Source: Bacteroidaceae bacterium | GTDB taxonomy: Bacteria > Bacteroidota > Bacteroidia > Bacteroidales > Bacteroidaceae | NCBI GenBank assembly: GCA_017451645.1 | Contig: JAFTNZ010000030.1 | Location: forward strand, 186,001-250,000 | DNA: 64,000 nt | Direction: 5' to 3' | In this document: positions 8,134-16,784 of the stretch, piece by piece | Position numbering within the stretch: the stretch's first letter is position 1 | Layout: each line of letters opens with the position of its first letter | Translations under genes and position numbers: made by a program | Notes under the pieces: model-generated | What the model was told of the DNA's origin: nothing | Database searches by the model: none | The model's input: the letters and a program-made list of their open reading frames with translations, nothing else

Positions 8134-8664
8134 TTACAGCGGATTGCTGTCGTCGCCGCCACTGTTATCGGTTCCACCGGATTCACCCGAACCGGTTCCG
8201 CCGGTAGAAGAGGAATCGTTGCCACCGGTTTCATCTTCTTCGGTAGAGGTTGCTGCGGAAGGTTGGCCTCCCCACAACATCCAATCTACAGCGTTGGGCT
8301 GCATCGAACGGGTGGCTACACTCATGTCGCTGTTGCGCGTCACTTCGGGGGTAAAGCGTACGCGGATGTTGCGTATCTGGCTGGCAGACACTTCTTCTTC
8401 GCTTTCCACTCCGTTTTTGGCTGCGTTGATGGTGTAGCGGAACGAACCTATCCCATCGAGATGTACGCTGCGGCCTTGCGACATGTACAAGGCCATCACC
8501 GTACCCAAGTCGCTCAACACGGCATAGGCATCGGCTTTCGTCACAGTAGAGCGGTCGCTCAACATGGTGGCTATCTGTGCAGTGCCCACTTGCTTGCCTA
8601 CGGTGACGCTTTCGGGATAGTAAAGCCCCGAAATCTTCTTCTTTCTGACTACGTAAAATGCCAT
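8134..8664 (-). CDS. HU-family DNA-binding protein with acidic low-complexity tail
   Basis: A 176-residue protein of the Bacteroidales HU-like group. The HU-type fold spans about residues 1-120: a basic N terminus (MAFYVVRKKKISG), a helical part with VTKADAYAVLSDLG, the GRSVHLDGIGSFRY strand, and NIRVRFTP near the DNA-binding arm. The last 40 residues are almost only Gly, Ser, Thr, Asp and Glu, probably disordered and acidic. HU proteins bend and package DNA. This group often lies beside DUF4248 genes, as here, where a DUF4248 gene is divergent at 9103. A TATCTTTG box on the minus strand (8898-8891) suggests a leader of about 220 bases that contains a 22-bp repeat array. Confidence 0.85.
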   Translation of the reverse strand: MAFYVVRKKKISGLYYPESVTVGKQVGTAQIATMLSDRSTVTKADAYAVLSDLGTVMALYMSQGRSVHLDGIGSFRYTINAAKNGVESEEEVSASQIRNIRVRFTPEVTRNSDMSVATRSMQPNAVDWMLWGGQPSAATSTEEDETGGNDSSSTGGTGSGESGGTDNSGGDDSNPL

Positions 8665-8785
8665 AATCTTTTTCTCCTTTCTTTTTTTTGAAATGGTTTG
8701 ACAATAATGAAACTTTTCTTCTTGCAGACCGCGCGTTCCCGTTTCCGGAACTTTTCGCAGGGCTGAGAGCTTCTCTTCCGGTGCT

Positions 8786-8851
8786 ACAGAAAAGGTGGGT
8801 ACTTTCCTTGGGAAACTCCGGAACTTTCCTTACTAAAGTTGCCAGCTTTCC
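8786..8851 (-). repeat. three 22-bp palindromic repeats, GGAAAGT family
   Basis: Three consecutive units of exactly 22 bp occupy 8830-8851, 8808-8829 and 8786-8807. On the minus strand each starts GGAAAG and most have an inner AAAGT...ACTTT inverted repeat. A looser copy lies near 8735-8760. The array falls between the -7 box at 8891-8898 and the HU-like ATG at 8664. The same family recurs at 36106-36170. Confidence 0.75.
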
Positions 8852-8969
8852 TTAGCCTCCGAACGGCTTCTACGGCTCTTGTCTGCGACACAAAGATAAT
8901 GCTTTTTCCGGGGTGTTTTCGCGCTGTTTCACGGTGTGTGATGATAAGGCGCAAAAATGCGCGATAAAG

Positions 8970-9000
8970 TTGCAAGTATGGTATTTTTTTCGTACCTTTG
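8970..9000 (+). promoter_or_regulatory. promoter of the DUF4248 gene
   Basis: TTGC at about 8970-8973, a 19-base spacer and TACCTTTG at 8993-9000 fit the Bacteroides consensus. The leader to the ATG at 9103 is about 95 bases and includes the G10 run at 9060-9069. Confidence 0.6.
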
Positions 9001-9102
9001 TATGGCAGATGTGAGCCCTTGTGCACTCATCGGGAGTTTTCCCCTTCACAAGAGTTGTCGGGGGGGGGGATGTCGGTTGATTTTTTTTAAAAGATATATA
9101 AT

Positions 9103-9348
9103 ATGGAAAATACGATAGAGAAGAAAGCAGGCACGAAACGTGAGCCGCGCACTTGCAACCGTACGGAACTGGCTCTGAGGTATAACCCTAACCTGACGGC
9201 TTCGGCGGCACGCAAAAGGCTTGCAGCGTGGATAGCCCGCCACCCTACCCTTGTGAGCGAACTGCGTATGGCGGGGTTCGATGAGCGGCAACGCACCTAT
9301 ACTCCGAGGCAAGTGGCTATCATCATGGAGGCTTTGGGCGAACCCTGA
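9103..9348 (+). CDS. DUF4248 family small protein
   Basis: An 81-residue protein. It fits the Bacteroidales family DUF4248: an RTELALRYNPNLT segment, an AARKRLAAWI helix, and a C-terminal TPRQVAIIMEALGEP end. Its helices look like a small DNA-binding or adaptor fold, but the family function is not known. Such genes are usually paired with an HU-like gene, as seen here in divergent orientation. The leader contains a run of ten G residues at 9060-9069, unusual for this genome, that could slip during replication; it lies outside the coding sequence. Confidence 0.8.
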   Translation: MENTIEKKAGTKREPRTCNRTELALRYNPNLTASAARKRLAAWIARHPTLVSELRMAGFDERQRTYTPRQVAIIMEALGEP

Positions 9349-9441
9349 AAGGGCGGATGCTTGATAATTTTACACCGAACGGGGCTAAATCGGGTGGAAA
9401 ATGCTACATTTTTTCTCAAAAACTGAAACTTATGGTTGCAT

Positions 9442-9475
9442 TTTGCTTGTATTTGCTGATAAATTGTTATCTTTG
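9442..9475 (+). promoter_or_regulatory. promoter of the purU-his-lys operon
   Basis: TATCTTTG at 9468-9475 is a perfect -7 box. A TTTG at 9442-9445 (22-base spacing) or TTG at 9447-9449 (18-base spacing) may serve as -33. Transcription should start near 9482, about 50 bases before the purU ATG. Confidence 0.55.
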
Positions 9476-9532
9476 CGGCTTGAAATATGATTTTGATAAC
9501 TTATTTAAGGTATATAAGAAAGGAAAAAGCAG

Positions 9533-10390
9533 ATGAATACGACCGCAAAACTGTTGGTACATTGCCCCGACCGGCCGGGTATATTGGCTGAAATCACCAA
9601 TTTCATTACGATAAACGGAGGAAACATTGTCTATATCGACCAGTTTGTTGACCGTGTGGAGAATGTCTTCTTCACCCGCATCGAATGGGAACTCGAGGGG
9701 TTCATGATTCCACGCGACAAGATTCTGGACTACTTCAACACGCTCTACGTGCAGAAGTACCACATGGATTTGCGGCTCTATTTCTCGGATGAAAAACCGC
9801 GCATGGCCATTTTCGTGTCGAAGATGAGCCATTGCCTCTTCGATATGCTGGCACGCTATACGGCAGGCGAATGGGATGTGGAGATACCCGTGATAGTAAG
9901 CAATCACCCCGACCTCCAGCATGTGGCCGACCGCTTCGGAATACCCTACCGCGTGTTCCCCATCACGAAAGAGAACAAGCTGGAGCAGGAAGAGGCCGAG
10001 ATGCAACTGCTGCGCGAGCTGGGTGTGGATTTCATCGTGTTGGCCCGCTATATGCAGGTAATCTCCGAACAGATGATAGCCGAGTATCCCAACCGCATCA
10101 TCAACATACACCACTCCTTCCTGCCGGCTTTTGTGGGAGCAAAACCTTATCATGCCGCATTCGAACGCGGAGTGAAGATTATCGGTGCCACAAGCCACTA
10201 TGTGACCTCTGACCTCGATGCCGGACCCATCATTGAACAAGATGTGGTGCGCATCACTCACAAGGACACTCCGCAAGACCTCGTGAACAAGGGCAAGGAC
10301 TTGGAGAAGATTGTGCTGTCGAGAGCCGTGCAGAAACACATCGAACGCAAGGTGCTGACGTACAAGAACAAGACGGTGCTCTTCAACTGA
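9533..10390 (+). CDS. purU: formyltetrahydrofolate deformylase
   Basis: A 285-residue protein of the usual PurU length. It hydrolyses 10-formyltetrahydrofolate to formate and tetrahydrofolate, balancing the one-carbon pool. Residues about 5-80 form an ACT domain (LLVHCPDRPGILAEITNFI). The formyltransferase-like hydrolase domain follows, with the catalytic region NIHHSFLPAF and the later SDLDAGPIIEQD aspartate. First gene of the housekeeping operon, 92 bp before hisH. The link to histidine synthesis may reflect shared purine and one-carbon metabolism, since the HisF/HisH reaction releases the purine intermediate AICAR. Confidence 0.93.
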   Translation: MNTTAKLLVHCPDRPGILAEITNFITINGGNIVYIDQFVDRVENVFFTRIEWELEGFMIPRDKILDYFNTLYVQKYHMDLRLYFSDEKPRMAIFVSKMSHCLFDMLARYTAGEWDVEIPVIVSNHPDLQHVADRFGIPYRVFPITKENKLEQEEAEMQLLRELGVDFIVLARYMQVISEQMIAEYPNRIINIHHSFLPAFVGAKPYHAAFERGVKIIGATSHYVTSDLDAGPIIEQDVVRITHKDTPQDLVNKGKDLEKIVLSRAVQKHIERKVLTYKNKTVLFN

Positions 10391-10482
10391 TGCCCCTCCC
10401 CCTTTTTTTCTGAAAAAATATTGAGGAAGGAAAACAAGAGTAGTGAAGAAGAAAAGAAGAAGAAACGAAGAAGAAAGAAAAG

Positions 10483-11073
10483 ATGAATGTAGCAATCGTG
10501 AAATACAACGCAGGAAACATCTGCTCGGTGGTGAATGCCGTGAGAAGGCTGGGCACCGAACCGCTGGTGACTGACTCGCCCGAAGCACTGATGAAGGCTG
10601 ACCGCGTGATCTTTCCCGGACAAGGTGAAGCCAGCCATACGATGACTTACCTCAGGCAACACAAGCTCGACGAAGTCATCCGTTCGCTCAAGCAACCGGT
10701 GTTGGGCATCTGCATAGGCATGCAACTGATGTGCCGCCACTCTGAAGAAGGAGACACTGCCTGCCTGGGAATCTTCGATGCCGAGGTGAAACGCTTTGTG
10801 CCTGCACTACGCACAGACAAAGTGCCACAAATGGGATGGAACACCATCAGCAACACCCGGAGCCCATTGTTCAAAGGCTTTGCACCCGAGGAGTTTGTCT
10901 ATTTCGTGCACAGCTACTATGTGCCACTGAATGCCGATACGGCAGCTCAGACACACTACATACAGCCCTACAGCGCAGCTTTGCAACGCGACAACTTCTA
11001 TGCCACACAGTTTCATCCCGAAAAAAGCGGCATGGTGGGCGAACGCATCTTGCGCAATTTCATGGAAATATAG
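10483..11073 (+). CDS. hisH: imidazole glycerol phosphate synthase, glutaminase subunit
   Basis: A 196-residue class I glutamine amidotransferase. It releases ammonia from glutamine and passes it to HisF to close the imidazole ring. The nucleophile cysteine lies in GICIGMQLM (near residue 77), and the His-Glu pair in FHPEKSG near the C terminus. The N terminus MNVAIVKYNAGN fits HisH. It is followed at 11148 by hisA and at 11959 by its partner hisF, so both synthase subunits come from the same transcript. Confidence 0.95.
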   Translation: MNVAIVKYNAGNICSVVNAVRRLGTEPLVTDSPEALMKADRVIFPGQGEASHTMTYLRQHKLDEVIRSLKQPVLGICIGMQLMCRHSEEGDTACLGIFDAEVKRFVPALRTDKVPQMGWNTISNTRSPLFKGFAPEEFVYFVHSYYVPLNADTAAQTHYIQPYSAALQRDNFYATQFHPEKSGMVGERILRNFMEI

Positions 11074-11147
11074 TGCGTACACAAGCAACGCGGGACAACG
11101 GAAAAAGAAAAGAAGAACAACGCTTACAGGACAACAACAACAACATT

Positions 11148-11870
11148 ATGATAGAACTGATACCTGCCATAGACATCATCGACGGCAAATGTGTGAGGCT
11201 GACGAAGGGAGACTACACCACATCGAAAGTCTATAACGAAGACCCCCTTGAGGTGGCCAAAGAACTGGAAGCCTATGGCTTGCACCGCCTGCATGTAGTG
11301 GACTTGGATGGAGCACGCTCGAAACACATCGTCAACTACCGCACACTCGAACGCATAGCCACACGCACTACGTTGAAGATAGACTTTGGCGGAGGCATCA
11401 AGAGCGATGAAGACCTGGTGATAGCCTTTGAAAACGGTGCACAGATGGTCACCGTAGGCAGCATTGCCGTTACTTGTCCCGAACGCTTCGTACACTGGTT
11501 GCAGACCTATGGGGCGGAGAAAATGATACTGGGAGCCGATGCAAAAGACGGCTTCATCTCGGTGAACGGATGGCAGGAAGAGAGCAACCTCGAACTCTTG
11601 CCCTACCTGAAAGAATATGCCCGGAAAGGGGTGACAAAAGTGCTGTGTACCGACATCCAACGCGACGGCATGTTGCAAGGACCCGCTACCGGACTCTACC
11701 GCCAAGTGCTGGATGCTGTGCCTGAACTCTACCTGATAGCCAGTGGAGGAGTAAGCTCGCTGGAAGACATCCGCGAACTCGACCGTGCCGGCATACATGC
11801 CGTAGTCTTCGGAAAAGCTCTCTACGAAGGACGCTTCACACTGAAGCAGCTGAACAGCCTGATGGAATGA
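11148..11870 (+). CDS. hisA: ProFAR isomerase
   Basis: A 240-residue (beta-alpha)8 barrel enzyme that isomerises ProFAR to PRFAR in histidine synthesis. Both phosphate-binding halves are visible: the IPAIDIIDGKCVRL start with the catalytic Asp, the mid-protein FGGGIKSDEDL, and the C-terminal ASGGVSSLEDI. The reading frame is open well upstream into hisH, but the ATG at 11148 gives the standard N terminus (MIELIPAIDI), so it is chosen. It starts 74 bp after hisH. Confidence 0.95.
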   Translation: MIELIPAIDIIDGKCVRLTKGDYTTSKVYNEDPLEVAKELEAYGLHRLHVVDLDGARSKHIVNYRTLERIATRTTLKIDFGGGIKSDEDLVIAFENGAQMVTVGSIAVTCPERFVHWLQTYGAEKMILGADAKDGFISVNGWQEESNLELLPYLKEYARKGVTKVLCTDIQRDGMLQGPATGLYRQVLDAVPELYLIASGGVSSLEDIRELDRAGIHAVVFGKALYEGRFTLKQLNSLME

Positions 11871-11958
11871 GCCCGGATGAGGGGAAGAAGAGAGAAAGAC
11901 AATGCATTGCACAGATATTGATAAAGATAACAACAGAACACACACACACTGATATAGT

Positions 11959-12714
11959 ATGTTAGCGAAAAGAATCATACCTTGCCTCGACATCAAGGAC
12001 GGACAGACGGTGAAAGGTACCAACTTCGTCAACCTCAGACAAGCCGGCGACCCCGTAGAACTGGGTAGCGCATACAGCAAGCAAGGCGCTGATGAACTGG
12101 TCTATCTCGACATCACTGCCAGCCACGAAGGACGAAAAACCTTTACCGAACTGGTAGGACGCATAGCCGCTGCCATCAACATCCCCTTTACCGTAGGCGG
12201 AGGCATCAACGAACTGGCTGATGTTGACCGCTTGCTTGGTGCCGGTGCCGACAAGGTATCCATCAACTCGGCAGCCATACGACGACCGGAACTGGTGGAT
12301 GAGATAGCCGGAAAGTTTGGCAGTCAGGTGTGTGTGGTGGCTATTGATGCACGCGAGACTGACGGCAACTGGGAGTGTTATCTGAACGGCGGACGTGTAG
12401 CTACCGGAAGAAACCTCTTCGACTGGGCACGTGAAGTGTGCGACAGAGGTGCAGGCGAAATCCTCTTCACCAGCATGAACCACGATGGCGTAAAGTGCGG
12501 ATTTGCCAACGAAGCGCTGGCTCGTCTGGCTGATGAGCTGACCATCCCCGTCATCGCTTCAGGTGGAGCCGGAGAGATGGCGCACTTCCGCGATGCTTTT
12601 ACTGATGGCAAAGCTGATGCAGCATTGGCAGCCAGTGTATTCCATTTCGGAGAGATAGCCATCCCCGAACTGAAGCATTACCTTCAGGCCGAAGGCATCA
12701 GTGTGAGGATATGA
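11959..12714 (+). CDS. hisF: imidazole glycerol phosphate synthase, cyclase subunit
   Basis: A 251-residue barrel protein. It joins ammonia from HisH to PRFAR, making imidazole glycerol phosphate and AICAR. The N terminus [15 protein letters not shown] carries the first catalytic Asp. [23 protein letters not shown] and [11 protein letters not shown] are the phosphate sites typical of HisF, with the second catalytic Asp near the middle. It lies 88 bp downstream of hisA and 70 bp before hisIE. Confidence 0.96.
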   Translation: MLAKRIIPCLDIKDGQTVKGTNFVNLRQAGDPVELGSAYSKQGADELVYLDITASHEGRKTFTELVGRIAAAINIPFTVGGGINELADVDRLLGAGADKVSINSAAIRRPELVDEIAGKFGSQVCVVAIDARETDGNWECYLNGGRVATGRNLFDWAREVCDRGAGEILFTSMNHDGVKCGFANEALARLADELTIPVIASGGAGEMAHFRDAFTDGKADAALAASVFHFGEIAIPELKHYLQAEGISVRI

Positions 12715-12784
12715 GAAAGAGTGAGTATGATGTAACAGAGAGATTAAAAAAACAACATTAACAAAGGATACGCGTAAAAATATT

Positions 12785-13378
12785 ATGGAACTGGATTTTC
12801 AGAAAATGGGCGGACTCGTACCGGCCATCATTCAGGATAACAGCACAAGCAAAGTGCTGATGTTGGGCTTCATGAACAAGGAAGCATTGGATGCCACCGT
12901 GCAGACGGGTAAAGTGACCTTCTACAGCCGCACCAAAGGACGCTTGTGGACAAAAGGTGAAGAGAGCGGAAACTTCCTCAACGTAGTCTCCATCAAAGAC
13001 GACTGCGACCACGACACACTCCTCATCAAAGTGAATCCCGTGGGTCCGGTGTGTCACACCGGTGCAGATACTTGTTGGGGCGAGAAGAACGAAGAACCTG
13101 TACTCTTCCTCTCCTATCTGCAGAACTTCATCCGTCGCCGCTACGAAGAGATGCCCGAAGGGTCTTACACCACATCGCTCTTCCAGAGTGGCATCAACCG
13201 CATGGCGCAAAAGGTGGGTGAAGAGGCCGTAGAGACTGTCATCGAAGCTACCAACGGCACTGACGACCGGCTGATATACGAGGCTTCAGACCTCATCTAT
13301 CACCTCATCGTGCTGCTTACCAGCAAGGGCATGAGCATTGAAGACCTTGCCGCTGAGCTGAAGAAAAGGCACAAATGA
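12785..13378 (+). CDS. hisI: bifunctional phosphoribosyl-AMP cyclohydrolase / phosphoribosyl-ATP pyrophosphatase
   Basis: A 197-residue fusion (HisIE) catalysing steps two and three of histidine synthesis. The HisI half (about 1-105) has FYSRTKGRLWTKGEESGN and the metal-binding Cys and His residues in DDCDHD and VCHTGADTC. The HisE half (about 115-197) is helical with KVGEEAVETVIEA, the MazG-like metal-binding pattern. The order hisH-hisA-hisF-hisIE is conserved in Bacteroidetes. The remaining his genes (hisG, hisD, hisC, hisB) are not in this window. Confidence 0.96.
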   Translation: MELDFQKMGGLVPAIIQDNSTSKVLMLGFMNKEALDATVQTGKVTFYSRTKGRLWTKGEESGNFLNVVSIKDDCDHDTLLIKVNPVGPVCHTGADTCWGEKNEEPVLFLSYLQNFIRRRYEEMPEGSYTTSLFQSGINRMAQKVGEEAVETVIEATNGTDDRLIYEASDLIYHLIVLLTSKGMSIEDLAAELKKRHK

Positions 13379-13435
13379 TTTCTCCCCCCTTACAAGAAGA
13401 CCATCACACACACACAACATCCATAAAGAGAAGCT

Positions 13436-14149
13436 ATGTTGATTGACTACCGACACGTGACCATCCGACAACAGGAACACACCGTACTCGAGGACATCGA
13501 CTTCCACCTCGACGAAGGAGAGTTCGTCTATCTCATAGGCAAGGTAGGCTCAGGAAAGACCACCCTGCTGAAAACCTTCTATGCCGAACTGGAAATAGCC
13601 GGAGGAGAAGCCTGTGTGCTCGACTACGACATGCGGAACCTCAAACGGAAACACATCCCGGCATTAAGGCGCAGACTCGGCATCGTATTCCAAGACTTCC
13701 AACTGCTGACTGACCGCACCGTATCCGAAAACCTCGACTTTGTGTTGCGGGCTACCGGATGGAAGAACAAGCGTGAAAGAGAAGAACGCATCGGAGAGGT
13801 ACTCAACCTGGTGGGAATGCAGACAAAGGGATACAAGTACCCGCACCAGTTGTCGGGAGGCGAACAACAACGCATTGTCATAGCAAGGGCATTGCTCAAC
13901 GAACCCTCCATCATCCTGGCCGATGAACCTACAGGAAACCTCGACCCTGAAACGGGAAGAAACATCGTAGAACTCCTGCACGACATCAGCACAAGAGGTA
14001 CGGCTGTGGTGATGACCACACACAACCTGCAACTGCTCGAAGAGTATCCCGGCATTGTCTATCGGTGTGAAGAACACCGGTTGTTGGAGGGACGGAACAC
14101 AGAAACTGAAAATAATAATAACAAAAATAGCAACAACGAAGAATCATGA
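13436..14149 (+). CDS. ftsE: FtsE-type ABC ATPase
   Basis: A 237-residue ABC ATPase resembling FtsE, which works with FtsX at the division site to control peptidoglycan hydrolases. Walker A is GKVGSGKTT (near residues 35-43), the signature is LSGGEQQR, and Walker B with the catalytic Glu is IILADEPTGNLDP. The tail is Asn/Glu-rich. Its stop overlaps the lysC start by 4 bp (14146-14149), so it is translationally coupled to a lysine-synthesis gene. No ftsX is adjacent. Other two-component ABC exporters have similar ATPases, so the FtsE name is likely but not certain. Confidence 0.85.
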   Translation: MLIDYRHVTIRQQEHTVLEDIDFHLDEGEFVYLIGKVGSGKTTLLKTFYAELEIAGGEACVLDYDMRNLKRKHIPALRRRLGIVFQDFQLLTDRTVSENLDFVLRATGWKNKREREERIGEVLNLVGMQTKGYKYPHQLSGGEQQRIVIARALLNEPSIILADEPTGNLDPETGRNIVELLHDISTRGTAVVMTTHNLQLLEEYPGIVYRCEEHRLLEGRNTETENNNNKNSNNEES

Positions 14150-15471
14150 AAGTACTGAAGTTTGGAGGCACATCCGTAGGTTCGGCCCAACGGATGAAGG
14201 ATGTAGCCCGATTGGTTACAGACGGAGAAAAGAAGATTGTCGTGCTCTCGGCCATGTCGGGCACTACCAACTCGCTGGTGGAGATAAGCGACTACCTCTA
14301 CAAGAAGAATTCCGATGGCGCAAACGACGTCATCAACAGACTGGAACAGAAATACAAGCAGCACCTTGCCGAACTCTATGCCACCGACGAATACAGGCAG
14401 AAGACACAGGAGGTGCTCGCAGCCATCTTCGGCTCTATCCGTGCATATACCAAAGACCTCTTCACGCTGTTCGAAGAGAAAGTGGTGTTGGCACAAGGCG
14501 AACTCATGTCCACCAACATGGTGGTGAACTATCTGCAGGAACAGGGTGTGAATGCAGTGCTGATACCAGCCCTGGAATACATGCGCACCGACAAGAATGC
14601 CGAACCGGACCTTGCCTACATCCGCGAAAAGCTGGCCGTGCAGCTTGCCAAGTATCCCGATGCTGACATCTACATCACACAGGGATTCATCTGCCGCAAT
14701 GCTTATGGCGAGATTGACAACCTGCAACGCGGTGGAAGCGACTATACCGCTTCGCTCATTGGTGCTGCTGTAGATGCCACCGAAATACAGATATGGACTG
14801 ACATCGACGGTATGCACGACAACGACCCGCGCATTGTTGACCACACTTCACCTGTGCGGCACCTCAACTTCGATGAAGCTGCCGAGCTGGCTTACTTCGG
14901 TGCCAAGATATTGCACCCCACTTGTGTGCAGCCTGCCAAGTATGCCAACATTCCTGTGCGTCTGCTCAACACCATGGACCCCAGTGCACCGGGAACCATC
15001 ATCTCCAACGACACCGAACACGGCAAGATAAAAGCCGTAGCAGCCAAGGAGAACATCACCGCCATCAAAATAAAGTCGAGCCGTATGCTCCTGGCTCACG
15101 GATTCCTGCGCAAAGTGTTCGAGATATTCGAGAGCTATCAGACCTCCATCGACATGGTGTGTACTTCCGAAGTGGGTGTCAGCATGTCTATCGACAACAC
15201 CAAGCACCTGACCGAAATCATTGCCGACCTCAAGAAGTATGGCACCGTCACTGTCGACGAAGGCATGTGCATCATCTGTGTGGTAGGCGACCTCACTTGG
15301 GAGAACATCGGATTCGAGACACTCGCTATGGATGCGTTGAAGGACATACCCGTGCGGATGGTGTCGTATGGCGGAAGCAACTACAACATCAGTTTCCTCA
15401 TCCGCGAAGCAGACAAGAAACGTGCCTTGCAGGCTTTGAGCGATACGCTCTTCAACAAGAAAAAGGGCTGA
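14146..15471 (+). CDS. lysC: aspartate kinase
   Basis: A 441-residue monofunctional aspartokinase that phosphorylates aspartate, the first step to lysine, threonine and methionine. The N terminus KVLKFGGTSVGSAQ is the kinase signature. WTDIDGMHDNDPR and the FGAKILHP motif are the substrate and nucleotide parts. Two ACT domains lie after residue 300, the usual site of feedback control by lysine. The start overlaps ftsE by 4 bp, and lysA follows at 15512, so first and last steps of lysine synthesis are in one operon. Confidence 0.95.
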   Translation: MKVLKFGGTSVGSAQRMKDVARLVTDGEKKIVVLSAMSGTTNSLVEISDYLYKKNSDGANDVINRLEQKYKQHLAELYATDEYRQKTQEVLAAIFGSIRAYTKDLFTLFEEKVVLAQGELMSTNMVVNYLQEQGVNAVLIPALEYMRTDKNAEPDLAYIREKLAVQLAKYPDADIYITQGFICRNAYGEIDNLQRGGSDYTASLIGAAVDATEIQIWTDIDGMHDNDPRIVDHTSPVRHLNFDEAAELAYFGAKILHPTCVQPAKYANIPVRLLNTMDPSAPGTIISNDTEHGKIKAVAAKENITAIKIKSSRMLLAHGFLRKVFEIFESYQTSIDMVCTSEVGVSMSIDNTKHLTEIIADLKKYGTVTVDEGMCIICVVGDLTWENIGFETLAMDALKDIPVRMVSYGGSNYNISFLIREADKKRALQALSDTLFNKKKG

Positions 15472-15511
15472 TAAGGCCGAGGATACCCTACAGATATAGA
15501 CATATATATAT

Positions 15512-16672
15512 ATGAAAGGTTCATTTCCGATAAGGGTGTTCAAGGAGACGCGGACGCCCTTCTACTACTACGACACGGAACTCTTGCGCAAGACGTTGGA
15601 CACCATCCGGAGCGAAGTCGGCAAATACGAGAACTTCTGTGTACACTATGCCGTAAAGGCCAATGCAAACCACAAGCTGCTGACCATCATACGCGAAGCC
15701 GGACTGGGAGCCGACTGTGTGAGTGGAGGCGAAATAGAGGCTGCACTGAAAGCCGGATTCCCAAGCCGCAAGATTGTCTATGCCGGAGTGGGAAAAAGTG
15801 ATTGGGAAATAGCTTTGGGGCTCGACAACGACATCTTCTGCTTCAACGTAGAGTCGGAACCCGAACTTGAAATCATCAATGCACTGGCCGGAGAGAAAGG
15901 CAGAACAGCGCGTGTGGCACTGCGCATCAACCCCAACGTGGGTGCACATACACATGCCAACATCACTACCGGACTGGCTGAGAACAAGTTTGGCATAGCT
16001 ATGCACGACCTTGAGCGAATCATCAGTCTTGCACAGCATCTGGAGCATGTACAACTCGTAGGACTGCATTTCCACATCGGAAGCCAGATTCTGGACATGG
16101 GCGACTTTATGGCATTGTGCAACCGCATCAACGAGTTGCAAGAACAGCTCTACAAGCAGCATATCGTTGTGCAACACATCAATGTGGGAGGTGGATTGGG
16201 GGTTGATTACCAGCATCCTAACCGGCAGCCTGTGCCTGACTTTGCCGCTTACTTTGCCACTTATCACAAACACCTGAAACTGTTTCCCGGACAGACGCTG
16301 CACTTCGAACTCGGAAGGGCTGTCGTATGTCAATGCGGTTCGCTCATCACACAGGTGCTCTACGTCAAACAAGGTACGCACAAGCAGTTTGCCATTGTGG
16401 ATGCCGGTATGACGGACCTTATCCGTCCGGCACTCTATCAGGCATACCACAAGATAGAGAACATCACCTCGGAAGACTCCGTAGAGACTTATGATGTGGT
16501 AGGCCCTATCTGCGAATCGTCCGATGTGTTTGGCAAAGCCATCGACCTCAACCGTTGTCGTCGGGGCGACCTCATTGCCATCCGCTCTGCCGGAGCTTAT
16601 GGAGAAATCATGGCTTCGGGATACAATTGCCGGAAACTTCCCGAAGGGTATCTTTCAGAAGAGATGAAGTAA
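15512..16672 (+). CDS. lysA: diaminopimelate decarboxylase
   Basis: A 386-residue PLP enzyme of the alanine-racemase fold. It makes lysine from meso-diaminopimelate. The PLP lysine is in HYAVKANAN (near residue 48). The glycine-rich phosphate-binding site is HINVGGGLGVDY. CESSDVFGK carries the substrate-binding Cys and Asp from the second subunit. It is the last gene of the purU-his-lys operon and is followed by a two-way terminator at 16715-16749. Confidence 0.95.
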   Translation: MKGSFPIRVFKETRTPFYYYDTELLRKTLDTIRSEVGKYENFCVHYAVKANANHKLLTIIREAGLGADCVSGGEIEAALKAGFPSRKIVYAGVGKSDWEIALGLDNDIFCFNVESEPELEIINALAGEKGRTARVALRINPNVGAHTHANITTGLAENKFGIAMHDLERIISLAQHLEHVQLVGLHFHIGSQILDMGDFMALCNRINELQEQLYKQHIVVQHINVGGGLGVDYQHPNRQPVPDFAAYFATYHKHLKLFPGQTLHFELGRAVVCQCGSLITQVLYVKQGTHKQFAIVDAGMTDLIRPALYQAYHKIENITSEDSVETYDVVGPICESSDVFGKAIDLNRCRRGDLIAIRSAGAYGEIMASGYNCRKLPEGYLSEEMK

Positions 16673-16714
16673 TTGAAAGGAGAATGAACTGAACTCTTAT
16701 ATAAGGGAAAGTGA

Positions 16715-16749
16715 AAACCGCCGGATGGCCTTAGAGGCTCCGGCGGTTT
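16715..16749. terminator. bidirectional terminator between lysA and nrdJ
   Basis: An 11-bp perfect stem (16715-16725 with 16739-16749) closes a 13-base loop that can pair further. T-rich sequence follows on the plus strand and a short T-run on the minus strand. It lies between the convergent lysA and nrdJ genes. Confidence 0.8.
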
Positions 16750-16784
16750 CTCTTTGATGTCCGTGTCTTGGTATCGTCCAATCC

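Larger units (their letters stand above)
8665..9102. other. divergent control region between HU-like and DUF4248 genes
   Basis: These 438 bases hold no gene. They contain the 22-bp repeat array (8786-8851), a minus-strand -7 box TATCTTTG (8898-8891), a plus-strand promoter (8970-9000) and a run of ten G residues (9060-9069) in the leader of the DUF4248 gene. Confidence 0.7.
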
